Assembly: GCA_012032975.1 (NCBI GenBank)
Contig: JAAUPU010000133.1
Span: 1 to 7,213 of the forward strand
DNA: 7,213 nucleotides
Reading direction: 5' to 3'
From: Caldilineaceae bacterium
GTDB taxonomy: Bacteria > Chloroflexota > Anaerolineae > Caldilineales > Caldilineaceae
Below, piece by piece: positions 1-6,903 of this stretch. Under the pieces are notes generated by a model. That model ran no database searches and was not told where the DNA came from. It was given only the letters and a program-made list of their open reading frames with translations. Position 1 is the stretch's first letter, and every line of letters begins with the position of its first letter. Both the position numbers and the translations under genes were made by a program.

Positions 1-125
1 CAGACCCGAGGAACAGCCTTCCACAGAATTCCAGGGCACGCAGACCAAATCTGTACCCAGCGCAATCTGTGGATGGATGATTTCTTGGCATCGCCAACCC
101 ATTCAACTCTTCGAAACGAGCCATC
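1..125. other. Leading region without a confident gene
   Basis: No start-to-stop gene can be supported here. Two plus-strand frames stay open. The frame from base 1 runs to a TGA at 127-129, which overlaps the methyltransferase ATG at 126 as ATGA, so it could be the last 42 codons of an upstream coupled gene. The frame from base 2 is also open to about 160. Neither shows a recognisable motif or clear codon bias. A short inverted repeat (TTGGC-ATC-GCCAA, 85-97) lies about 30 bp before the methyltransferase start and could be an operator, but it is too short to be convincing. No good -35/-10 pair was found. Confidence 0.4.
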
Positions 126-924
126 ATGACGACTTCAGCTTCCTCCCAACCCAAAAGTGATATCAAGGATTCGGTGCGCCACCAATTTGGACAGGTGGCA
201 GCCAATTATCGAACCAGCCAGGTACATGCCCAGGGCGCTGACCTGGAGAAAATGGTGCTGACGGCGCAACTCACCGGCGATGAGCGCGTGCTCGATGCGG
301 GATGCGGGGCAGGGCACACCGCGCTGGCCTTTGCGCCCCACGTACGCGAGGTGATCGCAGTGGACTTCACCGAGGCCATGCTGGAGCAGGGCCGCGGTCT
401 GGCAGAGGCCCGTGGGCTGACCAATGTGGAATTCCGCCTGGGTGATGTGGAGCAGTTGCCTTTCGAGGATGCCTCTTTCGACGTCGTAGTCTCCCGCTAC
501 AGCGCGCACCACTGGCCGAATCCACAGAACGCGCTGCGCGAGTTCAAGCGCGTATTGCGCAGCGGTGAAAACATTCGGGGTCAGTTGCTGCTGGCCGACA
601 TCGTCTCCTTCGATGACTTCACGCTTGACACCTTCTTTCAGACCGTCGAACTGCTGCGCGATCCCTCCCATGTGCGCGACCACACCGCCACTCAGTGGCT
701 CAACATGTTCAACATCGTCGGGCTTCAGGCAGAGGTCGCCTATCGCTGGGATGTGTGGCTGGATTTCGCATCGTGGGTCGAGCGGATGGCGACACCCCCG
801 CTGGCGGTGGAGATGATCCAGGCGCTCTTTGACGGCGCGCCCGACTCGGTGCGCCAGGTGTTCAGGGTCGAGCCAGACTATTCGTTCACCATCCCCGGTG
901 CGCTGATTCGGAGCGCCAAGCAAA

Positions 925-932
<8 letters not shown>
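126..932 (+). CDS. Class I SAM-dependent methyltransferase (UbiE/Methyltransf_11-like)
   Basis: Cytosolic enzyme of 268 residues that would transfer a methyl group from S-adenosylmethionine to an unidentified, probably small, acceptor. The Rossmann-fold signatures are clear: glycine-rich motif [10 protein letters not shown] (residues 55-63), the acidic residue ending strand 2 (D80 in [10 protein letters not shown]), GDVEQLPF (106-113) around the adenine-binding loop, and RYSAHHW (124-130). The C-terminal part, with [10 protein letters not shown] (178-187), resembles a common family of small-molecule methyltransferases. One oddity: where relatives read RVLRPGG followed by a hydrophobic strand, this protein has [19 protein letters not shown], an apparent four-residue insertion (bases 567-578). 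The ATG at 126 has only a weak upstream purine stretch (CGAG). The stop overlaps the azlC GTG by 8 bp, suggesting co-translation, but a link between methylation and amino acid export is not established. The fold is certain; the substrate is not. Confidence 0.9.
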
Positions 933-1688
<756 letters not shown>

Positions 1689-1692
<4 letters not shown>

Positions 1693-2018
1693 CGCTTGAG
1701 GGAGCCGCTCTGATCGCGGGGATGGCGATGGTGACATTCTTGGTCCGCTATCCTCCGTTGGCACTCGTGGGTCGAATCGAATTGCCGGAACATATCCTGC
1801 GTGCGATGAAGTTCGTGCCGCCTGCCGTTCTGGCGGCGATCATCGCACCGGCGCTGATATTTCCATCGGGCGGCAGCGCCCAGTTCAGCTTGACCAATGC
1901 GGCTCTGGTGGCCGGGCTGACGGCGGCGCTGGTCTCGTGGCGGAGCCGCAACTTACTCTTGACGATCGTCGTGGGGATGACTACTCTCTGGCTCTGGCGA
2001 TGGCTGGTCCAGGGCTAG
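1689..2018 (+). CDS. AzlD family branched-chain amino acid exporter, small subunit
   Basis: Membrane protein of 109 residues, the normal AzlD size, that pairs with AzlC. About four hydrophobic helices are apparent, near residues 4-22, 40-58, 67-84 and 87-106. Typical family features are the [13 protein letters not shown] segment (14-26) and [15 protein letters not shown] (37-51), in which an arginine- and proline-containing stretch precedes the second helix. Translation starts at an ATG overlapping the azlC stop by 4 bp, with a purine-rich GGAAAGAGG at 1677-1685 as ribosome binding site, so coupled synthesis with AzlC is very likely. The gene ends 27 bp from the end of a convergent minus-strand gene. 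Identification rests on the sequence together with the adjacent azlC. Confidence 0.92.
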
Positions 2019-2026
2019 CCGGCCAC

Positions 2027-2044
2027 GGCAAAGCAATGTTTGCC
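2027..2044. terminator. Possible bidirectional hairpin between convergent genes
   Basis: A perfect 6-bp inverted repeat, GGCAAA-GCAATG-TTTGCC, fills most of the 27-bp gap between the azlD stop (2016-2018) and the stop of the converging HTH/TPR gene (2046-2048). Its position suits a shared terminator. The stem is short and no T-run follows it on either strand, so termination by this element alone is doubtful. Confidence 0.3.
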
Positions 2045-2045
2045 C

Positions 2046-2429
2046 CTACCCGCGCAGGCTCTCCAGCACCTCAGCGTTGATCGGATTCTCGCCTCTCTCC
2101 AACGCCCCGATCCATTCCTCGATCAGCGGCCCATTGTTGCGCAAATAGAGCGGCCCGGGCTGGGTCGACAACCAGACAAGATAGGCCTCAAATTCAGCCG
2201 CGGCTTCGTCTAGCCGACCCAGTTGGGCATAGGCCAGCCCCACGCTGTCGTGCGTTGGCCCCGGGTCGTCCATTTCGGCCGCACGCGCACATGCCGTCAA
2301 GGCAGTTTCCGGCTCCTGTGCCAGGACATTGCCCCAGCAGAACGCGTTGTATGCCTGGGCAAACTCGGGTTCGAGCGCGACCGTCTTGGCCAAATCTTCC
2401 TGCCAGCCGTCTGCGTCGCCTTGCCGGAT
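2046..2429 (-). pseudogene. Out-of-frame C-terminal TPR part of the HTH-TM-TPR gene
   Basis: This stretch encodes about 127 residues that continue the TPR array of the gene upstream on the same strand, but in a different frame. It begins around IRQGDADGWQEDLAKTVALEP and contains two further helical repeats (EFAQAYNAFCWGNVLAQ and THDSVGLAYAQLGRLDEAAAEF), ending ESLRG-stop. Joined to the N-terminal part, the sequence reads naturally as ...HRAYYNRALA-IRQGDADGW..., which is what an intact TPR protein would look like. No ribosome binding site suits independent translation; an internal TTG near 2393 would be the only nearby start. I interpret it as the tail of one gene of about 614 codons from the ATG at 3892, split by a one-base deletion (or a two-base insertion, or a sequencing error) at about 2427-2434. 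Confidence 0.7.
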
Positions 2430-3892
2430 GGCGCCAGCGCGCGATTGTAGTAGGCCCGGTGGTTGGTCGGCCTTCTGCGCGCGGCCTGGGAAAAGTCGGC
2501 AATGGCGGCCGCCAGATCACCATCCTGGTTGCGCTCGTAATAGGCGATGCCGCGGTTCACCCACGGCTTGTCGAGGTCGGGTCGCTGGGCAACGACCCAG
2601 CTGAGGTCGGCGATTGCCGCATCCAGCCTCGACACACCATCCAGCTCGCCATACGAAGCCTGAAGATGGGCAAGGCCACGGTTGTAGCGGGCATTCAACC
2701 AGGTTGGCTGGCGGTCGATGGCCTCGGAATAGTGGACGATGGCGCGGTCCAGGTTGGGACCGTCACCGTGCTGGAACGCATAGCCCAAGTAGAAGTGGAG
2801 CGTGGCCAGGGTGTCATCGCCGGCCGGTTGTTGATCCAGCGCACGCTGAAGCGCCGCGCGCATGTTCAAATAGTTCCCCTGTTCCCGATAAAGGCGGGCC
2901 AAGGTCAAGAGCGCCAACGACCGCACCTCGCGCGGCAACTCGACATTGATGGTGGTCAGCAATTCGTCCGACGAGGTCAGGATCAGGTCGCGTTCTTCAT
3001 CCGGCAGATCACCCTGAACGGTGAAGTTGACGCGGACCCGTCCACTATCGTATTCACCCCAAATCAGCATTGCCGCTCGGCTGGATGCCACCACAGCCTC
3101 TGCCTGGTTATGGGTCGCGATCTCGTCTGGCCAGAGCAGGGATCGCGTGCCCAAGAGCGCAGCGCTGCGAAGTTGTTCGTCCAGCGCCTCTTGAATGCGG
3201 CCGGCCACGTTAAAGCTCGCATCCGGTGCGTAGTTGGTGAAGCGCGCGACCACTATCCACGTTTCATCAGCGGGAGCGCGCATGTGCGGCCCAGCAGTGA
3301 ATGTGGTAGATGTAGGCGATGGTGCAGTTGCAGTGATGGTTGTGGGCGCGGGTGTGGATAGGGTCGCTGGAACGGTCGTCGCTGCGCCGGTAGAAACGAC
3401 GGGGGAAATCAGTGTGGAGATCGGTGTAAGAATCGGCGTCGGCACTCCACGCGACCAACCGGGCGGATCGACGACCAACACCGCCGATACGACCAGGAGC
3501 AGAGCCAGCGTCAGTGCAAGGGCCAGACGACGCATAGCTGGATTGCGCCGCGCCGTTACCTCGACCACCGGCCCTTCCAGAGTGGGATCGACGCTCTCGA
3601 TCTCGGGCTCCAGCCTTGGTGCAGTTGGCGCTCGACCCGCGGTGAGCGTGGGATCCAGCGGCTCTTCCGGTAGAAATCCCGCCGCCAATAACAGCTCGTC
3701 CCGTTCCGCCGGCGACAAGCGCAATTTGGTGGCGCAGCGCAGCACATCATCACGATGGCGTGGGCGGGCGACTATTCCTTCCTTCCAGCGAAAGACGGTC
3801 AGGCGACTGACGCCGATGGTACGCGCCAGTTCGCTGTCGCTGATGCCGGAGCGTTGCAAATATCGGGTCAGGAGTTCGGCGAAAGTAGGCAT
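2297..3892 (-). CDS. Membrane-anchored HTH protein with C-terminal TPR repeats (frameshifted)
   Basis: Numbering is from the ATG at 3892. Residues 1-75 form a Cro/C1-type helix-turn-helix (LLTRYLQRSGISDSELARTI then GVSRLTVFRWKEG). A charged linker leads to ARRNPAMRR and one hydrophobic helix (about 121-141), so the positive-inside rule puts the HTH in the cytoplasm. A Thr/Pro/Ser-rich stalk (about 148-202) precedes a TolB/FlgO-like alpha/beta region (about 212-292, with ALDEQLRSAALLG and AAMLIWGEYDSGRVRV), followed by TPRs (for example TWLNARYNRGLAHLQASYGE and KPWVNRGIAYYERNQDG). The layout resembles CadC-type one-component regulators or RodZ-like proteins; ligand and targets are unknown. After residue 487 the frame leaves the TPR pattern and runs through about 44 unrelated residues to a stop at 2297. 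The TPR array resumes in another frame (2046-2429). An in-frame ATG at 3976 would add 28 non-domain residues and lies upstream of the likely promoter, so 3892 is preferred. Confidence 0.8.
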   Translation of the reverse strand: MPTFAELLTRYLQRSGISDSELARTIGVSRLTVFRWKEGIVARPRHRDDVLRCATKLRLSPAERDELLLAAGFLPEEPLDPTLTAGRAPTAPRLEPEIESVDPTLEGPVVEVTARRNPAMRRLALALTLALLLVVSAVLVVDPPGWSRGVPTPILTPISTLISPVVSTGAATTVPATLSTPAPTTITATAPSPTSTTFTAGPHMRAPADETWIVVARFTNYAPDASFNVAGRIQEALDEQLRSAALLGTRSLLWPDEIATHNQAEAVVASSRAAMLIWGEYDSGRVRVNFTVQGDLPDEERDLILTSSDELLTTINVELPREVRSLALLTLARLYREQGNYLNMRAALQRALDQQPAGDDTLATLHFYLGYAFQHGDGPNLDRAIVHYSEAIDRQPTWLNARYNRGLAHLQASYGELDGVSRLDAAIADLSWVVAQRPDLDKPWVNRGIAYYERNQDGDLAAAIADFSQAARRRPTNHRAYYNRALAPSGKATQTAGRKIWPRRSRSNPSLPRHTTRSAGAMSWHRSRKLP

Positions 3893-3956
3893 GTCGATTC
3901 GGCCAGAGGATGGGCTGTCACAGGTCAACGCGATGGCTGGATGAGGCGAGTATTCC

Positions 3957-3987
3957 AGTGTACCACATCCCGGCATCGGCTCGACAA
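3957..3987 (-). promoter_or_regulatory. Putative promoter of the HTH-TM-TPR gene
   Basis: On the minus strand, TTGTCG (3982-3987) and TACACT (3957-3962) are separated by 19 bp, and TG-N precedes the TACACT as in an extended -10. Transcription would start near 3950, about 58 bases before the ATG at 3892. The matches are 4/6 and 4/6 and the spacer is slightly long, so this is a modest prediction from sequence only. Confidence 0.35.
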
Positions 3988-3990
3988 AAT

Positions 3991-4020
3991 TTCGACGCGG
4001 CTCCCATCCGGTGCTATAAT
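3991..4020 (+). promoter_or_regulatory. Putative extended -10 promoter for the uracil-DNA glycosylase gene
   Basis: A perfect extended -10, TGCTATAAT, lies at 4012-4020. The best -35 at an acceptable distance is the poor TTCGAC (3991-3996, 18-bp spacer), as is common for extended -10 promoters. The start site would be near 4027, giving a leader of 150-180 bases before the glycosylase. It sits a few bases from the opposing promoter of the HTH-TM-TPR gene, making 3957-4020 a compact divergent control region. Confidence 0.5.
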
Positions 4021-4106
4021 CTCAACCCATAGGCCATCGGTCTCTAGCGAGAAATCCTTAACGGTGAGGGCGTCGCTCTCGCCGTTGCATTTGTTTTGGG
4101 GCCACC

Positions 4107-4165
4107 AAGGGAAGCAAGGAATGGGCCAATTGAGCATGTCTGCAGACCAACGGGTCCGCACATGA
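4107..4165 (+). CDS. Possible 14-codon leader ORF with its own ribosome binding site
   Basis: An ATG at 4121 follows AAGGGA (4107-4112) by 8 bases, the best Shine-Dalgarno match in this leader. It opens a 14-codon frame (MGQLSMSADQRVRT) that stops at a TGA at 4163-4165. That TGA overlaps the next ATG (4162) as ATGA and lies in the same frame as the glycosylase. No conserved peptide is recognised, so any function would be through coupling or attenuation, which is inference. Confidence 0.3.
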
Positions 4166-4205
4166 GCGGGTCCGCAGATGAACGGGTCCGCAGATGAACG
4201 GGGCA
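4142..4205 (+). repeat. Four tandem 16-bp repeats in the glycosylase leader
   Basis: Four contiguous 16-bp units lie at 4142-4157, 4158-4173, 4174-4189 and 4190-4205, with consensus GCAGATGAACGGGTCC. Units 3 and 4 differ only at their last three bases; units 1 and 2 carry three substitutions each. Units 2, 3 and 4 each contain an ATG (4162, 4178, 4194), and since 16 is not a multiple of three these fall in all three frames. The array ends 2 bases before the ATG at 4208. It directly affects which start codon the glycosylase uses. Confidence 0.9.
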
Positions 4206-4207
4206 AC

Positions 4208-4912
4208 ATGAACAAGCCTGGCGCGGCAGAGGATGCCGGGAACGTTGAGCCGGTCAGTGGGGCCGAGCGTAGGCCGGTCGCAGAGGCTCTTGACGCCATT
4301 GCAGCCGAGATTGCGACTTGTCAGCTCTGCCCGCTTGCGCAAGGGCGGACCCATGCAGTGCCCGGCAGTGGCAATGTCCAATCGGTCGTGCTATTCGTGG
4401 GCGAAGGTCCGGGCCGCGACGAAGATTTGCAGGGGCTGCCATTTGTAGGACGTAGCGGCCAGTTCCTGACGCAGATGCTGGAGAAGATCTCTCTACGCCG
4501 CGAGGATGTCTACATCACGAATGTGGTGAAGTGCCGCCCACCCGAGAATCGCGATCCGGCGCCAATGGAGCTGGCAGCCTGCGACGACTATCTGACCCGT
4601 CAGATCGAACTCATCAACCCCCGCATCATCGTGACTTTGGGTCGCTTCAGCATGCAGCGCTGGTTTCCGGGCGCGGCGATCACCCGTATCCACGGCCAGA
4701 TTCGCAATATTGGGCGTGGGCGAGTTGCGGTGGCCATGTTTCATCCTGCGGCCGCGCTGCGCAACCCCAAATGGCGGACGGAATTTGAGCGTGATTTCGA
4801 CAAGTTGCCACCCTTGATCGCACGGGCTATGCGGGCCAATGAAGCTGCGCGTCGGGGCGAGGTGTTGCCCGCAGGCGTCCCCCATCCCGGAGACGCTGAC
4901 TATATTGGATAA
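4208..4912 (+). CDS. Type-4 uracil-DNA glycosylase (4Fe-4S)
   Basis: Base-excision repair enzyme that removes uracil, mostly from cytosine deamination, out of DNA. Numbering here is from the alternative in-frame ATG at 4178 (244 residues); the preferred ATG at 4208 is residue 11, because everything before it is repeat-derived. The four cluster cysteines match family 4: C48 and C51 in CQLC, C119 in VVKCRPPENRDP and C135 in ELAAC, with the 16-residue gap between the last two as in the Thermus enzyme. Motif 1 is GEGPGRDED (75-83), LPFVGRSGQFL (87-97) follows, and the second catalytic motif is HPAAALR (189-195). Overall length is usual. The ATG at 4208 has only a GGGG four bases upstream, while leader ORFs end on it, so translation may depend on coupling. 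The next gene, RNase J, lies 173 bp downstream and probably has its own signals. Identity is secure; the exact start is not. Confidence 0.93.
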   Translation: MNKPGAAEDAGNVEPVSGAERRPVAEALDAIAAEIATCQLCPLAQGRTHAVPGSGNVQSVVLFVGEGPGRDEDLQGLPFVGRSGQFLTQMLEKISLRREDVYITNVVKCRPPENRDPAPMELAACDDYLTRQIELINPRIIVTLGRFSMQRWFPGAAITRIHGQIRNIGRGRVAVAMFHPAAALRNPKWRTEFERDFDKLPPLIARAMRANEAARRGEVLPAGVPHPGDADYIG

Positions 4913-4989
4913 GCGTCGCGCCGAGAGCCGACCCATCAGATCGACCCGGCCAGGCAGGAAACGTCTGGCGTTTTCGCGTCCCGGGGTTC

Positions 4990-5019
4990 ACGACAAAGCA
5001 GCATATACCAGGGTGTAAT
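4990..5019 (+). promoter_or_regulatory. Weak candidate promoter for RNase J
   Basis: ACGACA (4990-4995, 4/6 to TTGACA) and TGTAAT (5014-5019, 5/6 to TATAAT) are spaced 18 bp apart, which would place the start near 5026 and leave a leader of about 60 bases. The -10 overlaps a hairpin, so the two interpretations compete, and cotranscription with the glycosylase is also possible. Confidence 0.28.
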
Positions 5020-5028
5020 GGCGCCCTG
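5009..5028 (+). terminator. Small hairpin in the glycosylase-RNase J spacer
   Basis: CAGGGTG (5009-5015) and CGCCCTG (5022-5028) form a 7-bp stem with one G-U pair and a six-base loop, followed by TTTATAG. It could be a weak intrinsic terminator for the glycosylase transcript or a structure in the RNase J leader. The T-run is only three bases long. Confidence 0.3.
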
Positions 5029-5071
5029 TTTATAGAACCAATAACGACACAACACTGAACCATTCCATGAT

Positions 5072-5076
5072 AGGAG
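5072..5076 (+). promoter_or_regulatory. Ribosome binding site of RNase J
   Basis: AGGAG sits 9 bases before the ATG at 5086. It is the strongest Shine-Dalgarno match in the window and settles that start. Confidence 0.75.
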
Positions 5077-5085
5077 AAAACTTGT

Positions 5086-6789
5086 ATGAATCAAAGTGAT
5101 CAAAGCGACCCAAGTCACGCCGGCGCCAATCCGTCGCTGCGCGTGATCCCGCTGGGCGGGCTGGGCGAAATCGGCAAAAACATGATGGTGCTGGAGACCG
5201 GCGACGATCTGCTGATCATCGACGCCGGATTGATGTTTCCGACCAGCGATATGCACGGCATCGACATCGTCATCCCCGATGCCGAATATGTGCTGGATCG
5301 AGCAAGCCACGTGCGGGGCATCATACTCACCCACGGCCACGAGGACCATATCGGCGCACTCGCCTACTTGATCGACGAGGGGTTGACCGCGCCCATCTAC
5401 GCGACCTCTCTGACGCGCGGGTTGCTCGAAGTGAAGCTGCGCGAGCAAAAAGTACTCAACGACGTGGCGCTGCACACAGTCACCGAGGACGACAAGGTCG
5501 AGTTAGGGCCGTTTGGCATCGAATTCTTCCACACCTGCCACAGCTTTCCAGACAGCGTAGGGGTGGCGATTCAGACGCCGGCCGGCAGGGTCATTCACAC
5601 CAGCGACTATCGCTTCGACCCGACGCCTGTGGACGACAAGCCAACCGAAGCCGAGAAACTCAAACGGTGGGGCGATGAAGGCGTGCTTCTGCTGATGGCC
5701 GACAGCACCAACGCCGAACAAGAGGGCGAGACGCCCAGCGAACGCACCGTCGAGACCATGCTCGAAAAGGTCTTTGGCGAGGCGGAGGGCCGCATTCTTC
5801 TGGCCACCTTTGCCAGCAACTTGGGTCGCGTTCAGCAGATAATCAACGTGGCGAGGCGGCACAATCGACGGATCGGCGTGATTGGCCGCTCGATGATCAA
5901 CAATGTCAAGATCGCAATGCAACTTGGCTACCTCGACATCACCCAGGACGAACTGATCACGACTGGCGAGATGGAATCGCTGCCCCCGAGCAAAGTGGTG
6001 GTCATCGCCACCGGGAGCCAGGGCGAACCGACCAGCGCAATGGTGCGCATGAGCGTGGGCGATCATCGACAGATCACCCTCCGCGAGGGCGACACCGTTG
6101 TCTTGAGCGCCACGCCGATCCCCGGCAACGAAGAATTCTTCAATCGCACAGTCGACAATCTCTTCCGCCAGGGCGCCAACGTGGTCTATCACGAGCTTGG
6201 CAACGTCCATGTCAGCGGCCACGGTGGTCGAGGCGACTATCGACACATGCTCGACCTTGTGCGGCCCCAGTTTTTCATCCCGGTGCATGGCGAATACCGC
6301 CATCTCGTGCTCCACGGCTGGCTCGCCAGGGAGGCAGGCGTCAAGCCGGAGAACATTTTTGTGGTTGAGGATGGGCAGATCGTTGAGTTTGGAGAGTTCG
6401 ACGGTCCGGGTCAGATCCAAGGTCGGAGAGGGACACCGATTCCGGCGGGGCACGTCTTTGTCGACGGGATGGGTGTCGGAGACGTGGGCAATGTCGTCCT
6501 GCGCGATCGACGCCACCTCAGTCAGAATGGCTTTATCGTCTGCATCGTCGCATTGGATGAGTTCGACGGTGAGATCATCTATGGCCCGGAAATCATCAGC
6601 CGTGGCTTTGTGTACATGCGAGAACAGGAAGACCTGATCAAACGCGCCCAGGAAGCCGTGATCAAGGTGTTGAAGAAACGCGTCCCGCAGCGTATGATGG
6701 AGGAGAAGATCAAGGACGCGTTGGGCAGCTTTACCTATCGCGAAATCGGTCGCCGCCCCATCGTCCTGCCGCTGGTCATCGAGGTGTAG
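5086..6789 (+). CDS. rnj: Ribonuclease J (metallo-beta-lactamase/beta-CASP family)
   Basis: Cytosolic RNase with 5'-to-3' exonuclease and endonuclease activity, central to mRNA decay and rRNA maturation in bacteria that use RNase J. The 567-residue protein is complete and of usual length. Metal-site motifs are intact: HGHEDHIG (83-90, residues H83, H85, D87, H88), H152 in FFHTCHSFPD, D174 in HTSDYRFDP and H401 in IPVHGEYRHL. Other family signatures are RVIPLGGLGEIGKNM (19-33), ADSTNAEQEG (205-214), the beta-CASP segments ATFASNLGR and ATGSQGEP (308-315), and SGHGGRGD (377-384). The C-terminal domain, ending in GRRPIVLPLVIEV, is the usual alpha/beta extension of RNase J. The start is set by a strong AGGAG. 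It follows the glycosylase after a 173-bp spacer and is followed by a long inverted repeat. The hairpin in its leader could allow autoregulation, but nothing in the sequence proves it. Confidence 0.97.
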   Translation: MNQSDQSDPSHAGANPSLRVIPLGGLGEIGKNMMVLETGDDLLIIDAGLMFPTSDMHGIDIVIPDAEYVLDRASHVRGIILTHGHEDHIGALAYLIDEGLTAPIYATSLTRGLLEVKLREQKVLNDVALHTVTEDDKVELGPFGIEFFHTCHSFPDSVGVAIQTPAGRVIHTSDYRFDPTPVDDKPTEAEKLKRWGDEGVLLLMADSTNAEQEGETPSERTVETMLEKVFGEAEGRILLATFASNLGRVQQIINVARRHNRRIGVIGRSMINNVKIAMQLGYLDITQDELITTGEMESLPPSKVVVIATGSQGEPTSAMVRMSVGDHRQITLREGDTVVLSATPIPGNEEFFNRTVDNLFRQGANVVYHELGNVHVSGHGGRGDYRHMLDLVRPQFFIPVHGEYRHLVLHGWLAREAGVKPENIFVVEDGQIVEFGEFDGPGQIQGRRGTPIPAGHVFVDGMGVGDVGNVVLRDRRHLSQNGFIVCIVALDEFDGEIIYGPEIISRGFVYMREQEDLIKRAQEAVIKVLKKRVPQRMMEEKIKDALGSFTYREIGRRPIVLPLVIEV

Positions 6790-6795
6790 TCACTT

Positions 6796-6847
6796 GGTGC
6801 GTAGAGCGTGGCGCGTTGACAGGTTCGCGCGCCACGCTCTGCGCACC
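6796..6847. terminator. Long inverted repeat after RNase J (probable terminator hairpin)
   Basis: Arms at 6796-6815 and 6828-6847 are 20 bp each and complementary except for one position that still allows a G-U pair (T6802 against G6841), around a 12-base loop. The hairpin begins 6 bases after the RNase J stop, the expected place for a terminator. It has no T-run after it on the plus strand, so it may instead stabilise the RNase J mRNA 3' end or be a repeated palindromic element. The loop happens to begin with TTGACA. Confidence 0.6.
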
Positions 6848-6903
6848 GGCGGATAGCCGCGGATACCCAATGTCCACACGAGAATCTGCGTGAACCATCC
6901 ACC

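Noticed and set aside
2255..3361. Plus-strand open frame of 368 codons opposite the TPR gene
   Set aside because: The opposite strand has HTH, membrane and TPR patterns; this one has none.
3290..3440. G/T-rich repeated-looking stretch suggesting a microsatellite
   Set aside because: It is the codon pattern of the Thr/Pro/Ser-rich stalk on the minus strand and has no fixed repeat unit.
4142..4205. CRISPR-like array
   Set aside because: Units are contiguous 16-mers with no spacers and no cas genes nearby; it is a simple tandem repeat.
5503..6516. Minus-strand open frame of 337 codons opposite RNase J
   Set aside because: Fully antisense to RNase J, whose catalytic motifs are intact; shadow frame.
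6816..6821. Perfect TTGACA as a -35 for the receiver-domain gene
   Set aside because: It lies in the loop of the hairpin and no -10-like sequence occurs 16-19 bp downstream; the region there is GC-rich.
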